NCBI GenBank assembly: GCA_026826555.1
Contig: JAKSZT010017954.1
Coordinates: 6,907,556 to 6,971,555 of the forward strand
Length of the DNA: 64,000 nucleotides
Direction of reading: 5' to 3'
From: Tolypeutes matacus
Taxonomy: Eukaryota; Chordata; Mammalia; Cingulata; Chlamyphoridae
The notes under the pieces are model-generated. The model did not search any database. It saw only the letters and a program-made list of their open reading frames with translations, and was not told the DNA's origin. The position numbers and the translations under genes were made by a program. This document shows positions 1 through 11,689 of the stretch, piece after piece. Numbering within the stretch: position 1 is the stretch's first letter; every line of letters starts with the position of its first letter.

Positions 1-2955
1 ATTGCTCAGTATCTGGATTCCTGATATAGAAAGTGAGATATATGGTCATGGCAACATGGAGTATGGAATTCAGTGGAACGGTCTGGATTTGTCACTGCAG
101 CTGTTTCCTAATCACAATCATACTTTTCCTTCCTCTCCAACACCACTCTTCCACCCCTCTCACCCTTAGTTAGTAAAAATGGTGGTGGTCTTTAAAAAAA
201 AAAAAAGTACTTCCATCCAGCCTGTAAGCACCTTCTCTGGCCTCCTCTCCCTATCCTGTTCTTTGAAAAGTGATCAGCTTTCCCTGTCTCAGTAATACAA
301 CACATTACTTTGAAATGAACCAGCAACTTGAGGTAGGAGTAAAAGCGCAGGAAAAGGAATGCAGGGGAAATGCACCAGAATGGTATGAAACCCAAAGCAA
401 ATGAGCAACACATGGAGAATGTGGAACAGCAAGAAAGGCATAAAAATCACAACCCCATCTGCCATCTCTAGAAACAGAGAGAGACAGAGGAAATAACATG
501 TGTGGCTCACCTGAAGTCAGAAAGAGTCATCTTCACTACTTAGTGGAGGTATGAAGGAGACTCTTTTGAAAGACTTGGACCCTTTTCAAGTCGTTCCATC
601 ATGCTTTTTGTTTCTTCCACTTTGGCCAGTAAATTCAAATGCTCAGAGAAATGCTTCTCCAGGCACAAAATAATAGGTATACTAAACCAGTGCTTTCCAA
701 ATCATACATGAAATGCAATCATTTGGGATATGAGGAGGAAAATCTAGAACTGCGTTTTCTACTTATTTTTATCTCAGCCTTTTAAATTTATTTTTGTGTA
801 TATTTTTACAAATATATGTTTACAGTGTACAAATAAGTAAAACTATGTTGGAAAGTGGGGTTTTTTTTGTTGTTGTTTTGTTACTTTTGGGGTACATGAT
901 CAAAATGTGCAGACCATTAGAATAGTTAACAGGGCTACTAGTTGGAGGTTGGGGGCAGGAAGAATAACCTGAAATCTTGAGATTCCTTACAGAAGCAGGG
1001 AAGTTAACTAGAAGGCTGTTTTCTCTCTAGCCTACAGATAGGCTGTCAGCTCCTGTTGAATAGCCTCTAAGAGTCCCTCCAAATATATAGACAAAACCCA
1101 GAGAAAAAAGCATATCCCACATTTAAAGGATCCCTTTGAACAAGCCTACATTTAGCCCATAATCAGACCACAGAGCAACACCCACAGGTGGCCAAAACAC
1201 AATCAGAGGTACCCTCAGGCTTACCCACAGGCCTTGCTCCCTCACTGCCCTTCCCCACTGTTGTTGCTGTTGTGGTTCGGGGAGAGTTGTATGCCTGCTT
1301 GTCTTTGCATCCCAGCCCCTAGTCCACATGAGTTGTGTGCCTCTTTGTTTTGGGGTCATCATCCAGGCCAGATGGGATATTCTGTTTTGCTGCAGTATTG
1401 TGAGCCTTCCCCTCAAAAGCTCCCCGACCCAACCAACACACAAATAAACCATAAAACTCCATGTAATTGTTATATTCAAACTGCAGAGCCAGGAATCCTG
1501 TGCTGCATTGGGATGCTCTTTTCCTTTTGCAGACATCAGCTTTTCTTTTTTCTTTTTCCAAGCTTAAACTTCAGCCTGGTTCAACCCCAGAAATCCCATT
1601 AATGTCATAGAGGCAGGTAGCTTTGGGGTGTGCTTCTTTTGTCAACCATGTCTCTACAGCTCCAGAACTGACCCTCCCATCCTGCCACTCCCAGCCAGTC
1701 TTTGTTGGTGGTACTCTCCTCTTTCCATAAGCATCTGTTAGAACTTGACCATAAGTCAGACTGTTCCTAAATGATGCATCCCTTCTAGAGATGTGCACTG
1801 ATAGGAAATGAAAGAGCATCCATGCCTTTTCTCACCTCATTATGCAGAGAGCCATGTGACAGAATCTGACAAACTCAGTTATCTCAGACCTCCAGTTGCA
1901 AGTACTTCTCCATCAGTTTTCTTATGAACTGCTTCAGGCTCACCCTTTTCCCTTTCCCCCTCCAACCATGTTTATCACACAGCTCCATATCAGTGGTTAT
2001 CTTTCTAGGTGTTGGGAAAAGATAGCTCTGTTGTAAGAAGACCAACAATGGCAAATACTATACTTTAAGGTTGCCAGTTGCCCTCATTTTCATCATATTG
2101 AAATAGGAGATGGATCACATCTGTTTGAAATAAATTGAGTGAAATAATAGTTCATACATAAAGTCTTAAAGGAAGTGAGCCATGACGGAATCAAGGATAT
2201 CCTTCTGCCCTACAGCTTCCACAGGTGGTTGTAGAACTCAGGATCTCAAAAGTATTTTTGTGTTTCCTGTAGAAAAGTAATGATGCACATTGTACATCTC
2301 AGGCGGCTATAACTCTCCAAAGAGCTTTGTTTCTAGAAACCCGAGATGCAGCTTGCTGTGAGTCAGGAAGGGCCATTGTCCTCACATGCCAGGTGTTGTC
2401 CGCATTAACTTCTTATCCAGTCATGATCATTGGGCGGTTGTTACATTCAGGCAAAGCACTGGTAGCAAGTATCTCAGGTATGGCATGATCTTGTTCTGAA
2501 GTTGCTGTAATTTTGAGTGAAAAATTCAGGAAACGCCCAAGGAAAAGGTGATCTTTCCACAAGATATTATGTTCACTCCACTGTTTGTCAGCTGGGTATT
2601 ACTGGCATTCAGGGTGGGACTGTCCCCACATGTCACAAGACAATTGGCAACACTACTTTGCCCACAAAATACAAGTAACCCTTGCTGTCACCTTGACACC
2701 TGAAACCAGTCCCCACACATTTCTAAATGCCTCCCAGAGAAAGGAAGGGAAGGAGTGCTACCTCAGAGAGAGAAACTAGGCAAAACAAGGTGGCAGAACC
2801 TGTAGACCTTCCTGTAACCTGGGTGCAGCCAAGTGATTATTTCCCTCAGACTCCTGTTGAAACTATTTATCCAAAACATTTTGGAAAGAGAAAGTTGGCC
2901 CCCAAAGGAGAGGGCCAAATACATGGTAACATGTTAATCCAACTCTGTTGGCCAT
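1..2955. other. Unique noncoding sequence
   Basis: No gene or repeat is recognised here. There is an (A)13 run at 194-206. A stretch starting near 690 resembles a hAT transposon terminus (cagtgctttccaaa) but no partner end was found. The longest open frame (137 codons, antisense, 1123-1536) has no recognisable domain and no splice or promoter context. Confidence 0.5.
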
Positions 2956-3045
2956 TTACTTGATTTATTTGTGTCACCAAATGCAAATGTAGTTTTAATT
3001 CAAATTCTAAATCTAGAATTACATTTGCAATATTAATCAAGTAAC
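2956..3045. repeat. Imperfect inverted repeat carrying two octamer motifs
   Basis: The left arm (about 2956-2993) and right arm (about 3019-3045) are inverted copies. ttacttgatt pairs with aatcaagtaa, and tgcaaatgta pairs with tacatttgca; the left arm has about 10 extra bases between the two blocks. The left arm holds a perfect POU octamer, ATGCAAAT, at 2981-2988. The right arm holds an octamer-like ATTTGCAA at 3023-3030. The inverted repeat is seen directly; a regulatory role is inference. Confidence 0.55.
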
Positions 3046-5027
3046 TGAAATGTGTGTCGGTGTGTTTGTGATGATCCATGTGAGGGAACAAGTCAGTTTG
3101 AAAATTGGCCCCAATGCAGAGAAAATTTTCACAACCAATGAAAAATTACTTTTTAAAGAACACACTTCCTTTTATTTTGATTTTTACCATCTCCCAACCA
3201 GATCCCCTCTGCTAAAAAATTGAGATTACTTATGAGTTGCACTAGCTGACAGTGAATTTATGATTAAAGCAAAACCTACTTTGAATTTGTAAATCTGAGT
3301 TTTCATTAATTTAGTAAGTCATAAATTTTAAGCTTGGTTATAAGCATCCCTATAATACTTTGCTTTGTACTTGGGCTTTTCTCATCTGCTGCTTTTCAGG
3401 TTTCTGCACATGAGCTTGAATACTTGGATTTGTTGCAAATTAAATATTCAAGCAAAGACTATTTTATTTTATTCTGCTTGCACTCCCTTCTCCAGCTCTT
3501 CATAACCACATGCACAGTGTTTAAAGGAAGCCATGTTTAGAATGATTTTTAATGAAGAGAGTTTATTGGATGGGATAAGAGGAGTCACACTGACCCCACA
3601 TTGTACCTTTGCCATACAATTGAAGGCCTCTATTGAAGGTATTCTGGAAAATATCTATTCTTGTCAGAAGCTGTCCTACATTGTCAGTGAAAAGGTATTA
3701 GGTGCAGGTGTCAAACATGACTAATGAGGCATGAGGAGTTGACAGCAAAAGCAGAGATTATAGGTACAGAGACTGGTGAATGAAGTGTGAATAGCAGTGT
3801 GGGTGTGTGACTGACACACAAGAGAGAGACCTGCACAAAGGAACAATATCTATCACATTTGTGGAGAGAATGGACAATTTCAATTACTTGACTGATTGAC
3901 TCATTTGATATAATGGGTTAGGAAAATAAATAAATAGTTTTTCCCTTTATCCTGTAAGTGTACCAGGCTTGGCATCAAAATTTCCAAAATTTTCTTCTAA
4001 GACAAGCCAGAGTCTCCTTTTTCTGTTTTTAAATTTACAAAGTGTGTTTTATTGTGAAGCTATTGGAAATGATGAGGCATGTTTTGCTCATTAAGCTTTC
4101 AGTATCACCAAAACATCACAATAACACTACAGTGTTCTATTCTAGGATCTGATTGCTAAGTACACCCTCTCCTCATGAAGCCTGTAGTCTAAACGGAGGA
4201 GGGCAAAAACAAAAAAACAAAGTAAAAAAAAAAATTTTTTTGGTTAAGTGCAACTTTGTCAAAGGCTGCGTGTGTATAGACCAACACAATGCAGCTGCTG
4301 GGAATGGTTGATGATTTCAGGGACGTTAACAGGGCACTAGGCTCAAACTCCAATAATTTTCCTCCCCCAGGCCAGGGAGGCTCTTCTGTACTAGCTCAAC
4401 AGGAGCCAGTGTGGGCCTTCACCTAATCAGCCTCCAATAAGTGACAGTCAACATATTTTTATTTGTTCATGAACCTCAGGGGAGACCTCCTAAGAGATGA
4501 AGTCTAAGGGCTGCCTTTTTGGATAAGAAGAGGAAGTCTAGGTGAGGAAGAGGAGGTTGGCTAGAGCAAAATGAAACAAGGTGGGGGATGGTTTTCTCTC
4601 CAGGCCCTTTTTACCAGTTCTCCCAGCATGGAGGTAAAGATGAAGTTAATGTGAGGAATGTTGATCTTCCTAAAAGTGGCTCCAAATGATAGACCCAAGA
4701 CAGATTTCTAAACAGCTGTTATTCAGATTAGAGGCAAGGACTTGATGTATCGCTCCCTTTAGAAAGTGTCCTAATGGAAAGGGCCTGCACTTTCTCTGGG
4801 TCCCATCTGAATTAAACAATTGGAGTATTTTATATCAAGGGTCATAAGTGTCAACAAGATGGAGAGCTTTGCTTCTTGATTAAAAGAGGCCTGTAAGTTA
4901 CTTAGGAAATTCTTGCCATCACAGGCTGCAAGTGGATCCTCTGAACCGTTGTTGTACAAAGGGTGAGTCCAGCTGTTCTCCTAAGGAGAGAGCAGGCAAG
5001 CTCAGACTGAAGAATGCAGCTGGAAAA
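3046..5027. other. Unique noncoding sequence
   Basis: No repeat or gene is recognised. An (A)11(T)7 tract lies at 4224-4241. Open frames are under 70 codons and show no family resemblance. Confidence 0.45.
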
Positions 5028-5365
5028 AAAAAATTTTTTTTTTTTAAAGATTTATTTACTTACTTTATCCGTTTTAACGCCCCCCCTTCCCCATTTGCTG
5101 TTTTGTGTCCATTTGCTGGGCAATTCTCTGTATCTGTTTCCTGCCATCTCTTCTCATCCTCCTCCTCCAGTCTTCACCAGGATTCGATCCTGGAGACCTC
5201 CGATGTAGGAGAGAGGTGTTCTGCCGTCTGCGCCACCTCGGTCCCTGGCTTTTGGAGCTTCTCGTCGTGTCTTTCTCCTGTTACGTCATCACCTTGCTGC
5301 ATGGCTTCTGGGGCCTGGCGGCTCACCGGCACACAGAGCCTGGCGGCCCATGCGCCTTCTATTTA

Positions 5366-5400
<35 letters not shown>

Positions 5401-5486
5401 GTTTTACTGGGAGGTCCTGGGGATCGAACCCTGGCCCCTCCATATGGCAGATGGATGCCCAACCATTTGAGCCACATCCGCCCCCA
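5028..5486 (-). mobile_element. Composite DAS-SINE (long unit plus short unit), antisense
   Basis: Read on the minus strand, a short tRNA-derived unit (5400-5486; A-box-like gatgtggctcaaatgg, B-box-like ggttcgatccc) is followed by an A tail (5382-5399), an (AT)n stretch (5361-5381) and a second, longer DAS unit with its own tRNA-like head (near 5170-5230) and A tail (5028-5050). The direct repeat agctggaaaa at 5018-5027 and 5487-5496 flanks the whole block, which suggests one insertion event or a nested later one. Family assignment rests on the DAS-type head and tail; the subfamily is not assigned. Confidence 0.85.
5361..5399. repeat. (AT)n followed by (T)18
   Basis: Simple repeat forming the junction between the two units of the composite DAS element; it is the decayed and expanded A-rich tail seen in antisense. 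Confidence 0.85.
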
Positions 5487-5496
5487 AGCTGGAAAA

Positions 5497-6787
5497 TTTT
5501 ACCTCACACACTCCAAGATCCTGCTAACTATAGGGTGTGAGGAGGTCGTGCCTCTCGGTTTTCTCTACCCACTATCCCATGGCAGGGCTCTCACAAATCT
5601 TGCCAGTCTGGAATGAGGCAAAGTGGCACACTTCCAGCTCTTAGTATATCTGTGTTTGTTTCAATATCAGTAAAGCCTTAATTACTTCCTGTGTGGATCA
5701 CCAACCCCTTCCTTCCAGTCTTAGCATAAAATTAATGTCCCAGAAACAGGCATTGTACTTTAACTTGGTGCTCCCTCCTGGCACACTGCTTCATAACCAG
5801 TTTGAGAAGCACTGGCACATGAGCTCAGCCCAGAGCGCTGGGACAGGGAGACCACCATAGCCCCATGTGCAGTCTTGAGTCAAGTAGCATCCCTGAGTGT
5901 CCTTTTCGCCCCTTATACTGAATGGTAACGGGCAGGAGCCAGTCATGGTCATAGGGGAAGGCTAAAGACTTAACAGAAATTGAGAGGACAACAGAAGAAT
6001 GGGAGCGGAGGTGGTGGCTGGGGGAGCATGGCGAGGAGGAAGAGAAGAGAGCAGAGTAACAGCAGTGAGGACAATGGCGTCTGGAGCAAGTGGTGACAGA
6101 TGTCTCTAGGTAGATGCCCTTATGGCAGCAATTCTGGAGAGAGAAGAAAATCCCAGTAATATTAACAGGGCTACAACAAATGAAAACTGGAAAATAAACA
6201 GATGGAACATGCCTCATAGTTTAGCTTTTATCATCAATAATTCTGAATCTGCAAGTGAATATGGTTAACTATAGTTCAAACCATCTGCCTATTACTGCCT
6301 TTTGCTTTAAGATGGTGTGTTGAATCCCATTCTCCACCAACTGTGTATGCATAAGGGGGAAGGGGGTGTTAGAGAATCATAATTCTCTGCTGTCCTGTCA
6401 AAACACACATGATCCACACCTTGTATAAAGGTCCATGCAAATGGACACCATCCATCTATGGAGGCAATCAGCAACAATCCCACACTGCCCTTTCTTGGGT
6501 TGGGAGGACCCCTTCTGGCTGCCTTCCAATGTCAAGTATAAGCACCTTAAAGGCAAGCTCAGTTGGTTTCTTCTCAAGGGTGAGATTCAGCATCCAGTTT
6601 CTAATCTAGCTAAGGAGTATTAACTCAATTAAATGTATTGTGCATCCCAACCCAAACTGAGATATGCTGAGCTCATCTTTTTGGCTTTCAAGTATTTGGG
6701 ACACGCAACTGTGGTCCAAACCTGTGCTGCAGGCTACGAAAGGATATGAAAGAATATTGTCCTTCCACAAGGAGCTTAGAATCTATT
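5497..6787. other. Unique noncoding sequence
   Basis: Apart from the possible hAT end at 5640-5814, nothing is recognised. A purine-rich stretch (about 5985-6075) gives an antisense open frame of 130 codons rich in Ser, Pro and Cys, consistent with chance. Confidence 0.4.
5640..5814 (-). mobile_element. Possible hAT-type DNA transposon end
   Basis: On the minus strand the sequence starting at 5814 reads cagtgcttctcaaact, a typical hAT (Charlie-like) terminal motif. The opposite terminus was not found, so extent and family are uncertain. Confidence 0.3.
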
Positions 6788-6801
6788 TAAGCTAGAATCT
6801 T

Positions 6802-6903
6802 TTTTTTTTTTTTTTTTTTTTTTACCGGGAGGTCCCAGGGATCGAACCCGGGTCCCTCCATATGGGAGACAGACGCCCAACCAGTTGAGCCACATCCGAC
6901 CCC
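6802..6903 (-). mobile_element. Short DAS-SINE, antisense, with perfect target-site duplication
   Basis: A single tRNA-derived unit of about 80 bp plus A tail. The minus strand shows the A-box region gatgtggctcaactgg and B-box ggttcgatccc. A perfect 14-bp direct repeat (taagctagaatctt) at 6788-6801 and 6904-6917 marks an L1-type insertion that has hardly decayed. Confidence 0.92.
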
Positions 6904-6917
6904 TAAGCTAGAATCTT

Positions 6918-7529
6918 GAAAATAGTATACTGCTGATTCTGAGTGGCTACCACCCCAAATTAAACCTTGTCTTAATCATTCATCTTTTTTAAAAATATTT
7001 TTTTATTCAGAAGGCAATATTATAACCATATTAAAGAAATAAATGTAAATGCTAAATCACCCTCAGACTCAGTTTTAGCCTGTTCTACCTCACATGTTCC
7101 CTTTCTCTAGACTAACCTGAGAAACAAAGAATAAAGCTTTCATCACTTTGTAAATTGTTTCAGCAAGAAAGCCCTGTCTGAGGTGCAGATAAGCGTGCAA
7201 ACAATTGTTTTTGTTTTGTTTTTAACATGACAGCAGCTGGCTTTTTTAGTGAGCTTTCCTGAACATTAAAAAATTAGGTAACTAAAAAATAAAACCAAAA
7301 CTATCTAAGGGGGATCTCTGCAAAGTGCGTGTGTAGGTGCACAGACACGCACACGCGTACAGCAGATGGGCCTGTGTGTATGTACACAAATACCAAAGGT
7401 ATTCCAAAGACTTTTAATTTTTAAGTGTAGACTACTGTTTGTTCATACCCCAGTGGTGTTAACAAGCAGTAGATTGTTAGTGACAATCACACTCTTTCCA
7501 GCACTTAGGGCAGAAGGCTTGATTTAATC
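6918..7529. other. Unique noncoding sequence
   Basis: AT-rich, no recognised repeat. An alternating purine/pyrimidine stretch (about 7325-7390, tg/ca rich) includes cacacgcgtac. Confidence 0.4.
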
Positions 7530-7740
7530 GAAGAGCTGTCATTTATTATTCTGTTGTGCAATTCCCGGGGGGGTAGCTAACTGATCAAGCTCTGGTTCCC
7601 GGGAGCAGAGGACTTTTTTTTTTTTTTTGGTTATGTCTAAATCCTCAATACAAATTGCAGTATTTCTGGACTCCCAGCGGGACCCATTAGAGCCTGTGGG
7701 GCATTAATGATCATTAATAGTGCTGTCAGAGTGAGAGGGG
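7530..7740. promoter_or_regulatory. Candidate conserved noncoding element
   Basis: No repeat family is recognised, base composition is balanced, and short transcription-factor-like motifs are dense. ttcccggg occurs twice (near 7562 and 7597) and a perfect 16-bp palindrome of TAAT half-sites lies at 7703-7718. A (T)15 run near 7614-7628 interrupts it. Conservation cannot be tested here, so the call is inference. Confidence 0.35.
7703..7718. promoter_or_regulatory. Perfect palindrome of two homeodomain core sites
   Basis: ATTAATGATCATTAAT equals its own reverse complement. It contains inverted ATTA/TAAT cores, the arrangement bound by paired-class and other homeodomain dimers. The palindrome is seen directly; binding is inferred from known homeodomain preference. 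Confidence 0.5.
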
Positions 7741-8594
7741 GTAGGGAGGGAGGGAAAGAAAAGAGCAAGATAGGAGGGAGAAGAAGGGGGGCACAGAATA
7801 GTGGCCAGCATTTTATGTAGCTTCTTCAGAAATGGAAAATTAATACATCTGCTTTGTTCATAGTGCCCAATGTTTGGTGTTTATTAGCAGACATCACTAA
7901 TTCTATAGGTTAGCGCCAGCCAGATACTTCCTTCCATGTTTGAAATCCTTTAGTTGTCTCAAATCCTTTTTCCTCTTTCCCCATCTTTTTCCCTACCTCT
8001 GCAACATCTTCTGTCCCCAAAAGTCAGTCCTTAATCTCCAATTCCAAAAATTAAACAGAACAGATTTCCTTCAAAACAGCAACACAAGGCCACACACGAA
8101 GCACGAAAAACATACTTACATACACAATGTTACAGCCATAATTTGCAGTCTTGCCTGAGCAAGGTTAACTGTAGTTCCATTTTAAGCACTTAACTATATA
8201 GTAATCAGGTAGGATTGTTGTAATCACTCACTAGCTAGCATGTTTATCAGTGCTGTGGAGAAAGGGCCAGGTATTAATTAGGTTAGGATAAAGTGCTAAT
8301 GTTTGCACTTTAAGTCTCCTACTCTCTTAAGTAAAAAGACCCTGACATAGTGGCTTGTTCAGAACTGAAGCCTTTTTCAAGAACCTTCCTTCTCTCAGAA
8401 TTCCTTGTCTACATCAGGCTGTTTCACCTTTGACTCCTTTTGGCATATATTTTTTCCCAGTCATTTCATTTTGTCCTTGAATTTCAGATTCCTGGGATCT
8501 AATCTTCTATATCCATTATATTTCCAAACCACAGAAAGGGATTTTTCCACAGTAATAATCAGTAAGTGCATATTACATATCCATTCCTTTCTTC
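7741..8594. other. Unique noncoding sequence
   Basis: A purine-rich tract lies at about 7730-7795. The 8160-8330 part is AT-balanced, free of recognised repeats, and could be conserved noncoding DNA. No coding evidence. Confidence 0.35.
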
Positions 8595-8860
8595 ATTCAA
8601 ATATCAAATGCCTATCATGTGCCAGGCATTGTGCTTGACACAGGAAATAACGGTGATAAGAAGAAAACGAGACACCATCCCTACTGCTGTGGAAGAAACA
8701 GATTTTCATCAGTTGCACAAATTAATGTAGAGTTACAACTGTGGGACACAGGAGAGGCACAGGTGACTATGAGAAACTATAATAAGGTATGCTGACCTAG
8801 AGAGGGGAGTTGAGGGAAGTTTCCCACAGGAGCAACAGCTGAGTGGATATAAAGGAAAAA
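8595..8860 (-). mobile_element. L2 LINE 3' relic, antisense
   Basis: catgtgccaggcattgtgct followed by a degraded 'balance, gene product, storage'-like L2 3' segment matches the antisense of the L2 3' end. The match is clear for the first about 100 bp and weak beyond. Confidence 0.5.
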
Positions 8861-8861
8861 G

Positions 8862-9065
8862 AGGTTAGTGATTACTTTGTTCCAGGCACTATGTTAAGTG
8901 GTTTTCTGTAAATTAACTCAGCTAATCCTTATAGCAACTTGAGAACATAAGGAGGATTCTCCAATGTACAGATGAGGAAACTATGGTTTAGAAGGGTTAG
9001 AGAACTTTCCCAGGGTCATAGGACCAGTGGGTGGAGCCAGAATTTAAACCAGGTTAGTCTCTCTC
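8862..9065 (-). mobile_element. MIR SINE, antisense
   Basis: Shows the antisense MIR core: ccaggcactatgttaag, then cagatgaggaaactatgg, then agagaactttcccagggtca, then gccagaatttaaaccaggt. Typical divergence for this pan-mammalian family. Confidence 0.85.
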
Positions 9066-9977
9066 CAATATCCAAAATCTCAACCACAGAATGAGCTGCC
9101 TCTCTGACCCTTGTTGTAAGCCCACTATTGTGTAGCTTATGGCTGAATGAACCCCAGTGACTGAGAATTTGAACTTGGCAACTAACTATTCCATCCTTTT
9201 TCACCTCTTTTGGCATCTTTGAGCACAGATAAACCCCACTGGCCTCTTTTTACCAGGCAAACTGACTGAGTCATTTTAGCTCTCACCCATGCCTCAGAAT
9301 GGTGTAGGTGCTATGTGCAAGGCAGAGACAAAGGCCTTGCTTGCTGGCGACTTCCCAAATTAGGCAAGACACAGAGTGAATATGACTCCCAGTCCATAGT
9401 CTCTGGATAAATCCATTTTTCTGCTTTCTTAAACCAACTTCATTTTCTAATTGAAACCGCATTCCTAGTGGGACTTTAGCTTATGTCATTCCTGGCACTT
9501 CATTTATCCCCAGAGTTGTGGCCAAGTTCTGAGTCTTACCTGATGCCACGGGACTCTGGGGGTTGGAAGGGTTTAGCCATCTGTCTCCCAGCACACCATC
9601 GGGGCGCCCCTTGTTCCTGTCCACCTAGGACACCTAGGGAGCCTGGTATGACCATTCCTCCCAGGATCTTGCATCTTCCTGTGGGCTACCCTAAAGTAAG
9701 GCCTGGTTCTCTGGTACCATGAAATCCACAGCCCTCTCTCTCCCTCTCCAGGATGGGCGAATCTTTTTCTAGTCTTAGTAAAGCCCCTCCACACATCTCA
9801 GGCACTAGAATTCTTTTCTCAAATTTGATCTTCCTTATTCAAAGAGGTTTTGATGGCCATTAAACTGTGCCAGAATCACTAGCAACTGAAGAAAACACGT
9901 TTCTCTGTTTCACAGGGAGAGCTTCAATAACCAAATGTTCCTAGAAGATGTGGGGAAACATTTTTTTCCCACGGTTC
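9066..9977. other. Unique noncoding sequence
   Basis: No repeat or gene is recognised. Overlapping short frames at 9483-9794 look like chance in a GC-richer stretch. Confidence 0.4.
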
Positions 9978-10693
9978 CAGTAACGCTGCTTCTCAAAGTG
10001 TGGACCAGATACTCGGGGTGGGGGAGGAGAGGAGGGTGGCAAGACTCTTTAAGGCAGGGGTTCTTAACAAGGCGTCCGGTGAGCTTGACATGAAATTCTA
10101 AAAAATATTATTCTCGTGGGGACGTGTTGGGAACGGGTGTGATATGTTTATTAAATAATGCACAGTATAGTGTGGACTTAGTAAGGGGTCCATGGTTTTC
10201 ACCTGACTGGCAAAGGGGTCTGAGGTTAAGAATCCCTGCTTTAAGGAGTTCCACAAGGTTAAAATTATTTTCACAATTGTATTAAGACATTATTTGCCTT
10301 TTCTCAATTTCATTCTCTCATGAATATATAGTGGAGTTTTCCAGAGACTCCATGATGTGTGATATAAAAACAGATTGAACAATGCAAAAAAACAGGAGAA
10401 TTCAGCTGTTTTCTAAGCTAGACGTTAGATTTGCAAAAACATAAATCAATGCTACTCTTCTCATGATTTTGTTTTGTTTTGGAAAATACAGCTATTTTTC
10501 ATAAAAATATGTTACTTAACATTTAATAATCTTTTTTTAATGAATTCTTATCTTTAAATTTTCTTACTTTTAATTTTTAAATAAGATAATTGTCAATAGA
10601 TCTAACACACATAAGCAAAAGCTCTCTAGATTCCTCAATAATTCTTAAGGGTGTAAAGGGGTCCTGAGGCCAGAACATTTGAGAACTGCTACC
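9978..10693. mobile_element. Old hAT (Charlie-like) DNA transposon, host of a nested hAT
   Basis: The left end holds gcttctcaaagtgtggacca. The right end, reverse complemented, begins agcagttctcaaatgttctgg, giving hAT-like inverted termini. The interior is AT-rich noncoding sequence, including aagggtgtaaaggggtcctgag near the right end. It is interrupted by a second hAT at 10055-10238. The outer target duplication is not clear. Confidence 0.6.
10047..10246. mobile_element. Nested hAT MITE with perfect 8-bp target duplication
   Basis: The 184-bp element (10055-10238) starts caggggttcttaac and ends gttaagaatccctg, an imperfect terminal inverted repeat. It is flanked by perfect 8-bp duplications, ctttaagg, at 10047-10054 and 10239-10246. 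An 8-bp duplication is diagnostic of hAT transposition. It is internally related, in opposite orientation, to the element at 39612-39811. It is too short to encode a transposase. Confidence 0.9.
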
Positions 10694-11021
10694 ATGGAGA
10701 AAAGAAAGAAAAAACACATGGCCAAATTTCCATATGAAACCTGTCCTACTACACTGACAATTTCTGAGTTGTGCCATCCAGTGAGAGGAGGTGTTAATTG
10801 GATATTTGGGCCCTGCATCTCTGATTTTTTTGCCCTCAAATTTTGAGAAGCCATAAAAAATAGCTCCTAAACCTAGAAAATCATACATCCAGGTTTCCAT
10901 AGAACAGTACGAGCTTGCGAATGTCTTTTGTCCTGACGTAAATATTGAGAACTCTCCCTTTGACTCTTGAAGGTATTCCAGTTTGATTGGTAAATTACAG
11001 CTCAGCAGACCTGAGCCCCAC
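10694..11021. other. Unique noncoding sequence
   Basis: Nothing is recognised between the hAT element and the following LTR. Confidence 0.4.
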
Positions 11022-11615
11022 TGTATTAGTCAGCCAAAGGGGTGCTGACGCAAAATACCAGAAATGGGTTGGTTTTTATAAAGGTTATTTATTTGAGGTA
11101 GAAGCTTATAGTACTAGCCCATAAAGTACAAGTTACCTCCCTCACCAAAGTCTATTGCTACATGTTGGGGCAAGATGGCTGCTGACATCTGCAAGAGTTC
11201 AGGCTTCCTGAGTTCCTGTCTTCCTGAGACTTGCCTCTCTCCCAGCTCAGCTGTTCTGCTATCTCCACAAGGTCAGCTGTAGACTATAAGGCGAACAGCT
11301 CCGTCTCTCTCCCTAGGGCTCAGTCCTCTTCAGGTTTAGCTACTCTGCATTCTCCCATGTATTTACTTCCTGGGCTCCAGCTCAAAACTCTCAACTCTTG
11401 TCCTTTGCCATGTCTTTTCTTTGTGAGTCCCCCACCCACCAAGGGGGCAGGGATGCAACATCCTACTGATGAGGCTCAATCAAAACCTTAATCATCATTT
11501 AAAAAGTGAAACTTCTGAATCCAATATAATCTTATATGCCCAGAGGGACAGACCAGTTTACAAAAATAATCCAATATTTATTTTTGGAATTCATAAACAA
11601 TATCAAACTTCCACA
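11022..11615 (-). mobile_element. Solo LTR (ERVL/MaLR-like), antisense
   Basis: Starts tgtattagtcagccaaag, the antisense of a typical MaLR/ERVL LTR 3' end, and ends near caaacttccaca. The flanking 5-mers cccac (11017-11021) and cacac (11616-11620) fit a 5-bp duplication with one change. About 594 bp with no internal retroviral genes, so a solo LTR. The exact family is not assigned and it may be xenarthran-specific. Confidence 0.7.
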
Positions 11616-11689
11616 CACACCCAACTTCATTAACTTATAAATGAAAAAGTTAGAGTCCAGTCTTTCTATAATTAAAAGAATTAAGACAG

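Noticed and set aside
4932..5540. Longest open frame of the window, 202 codons on the plus strand
   Set aside because: It runs through the composite DAS element in antisense and includes its T tail and (AT)n stretch, so it is not a gene.
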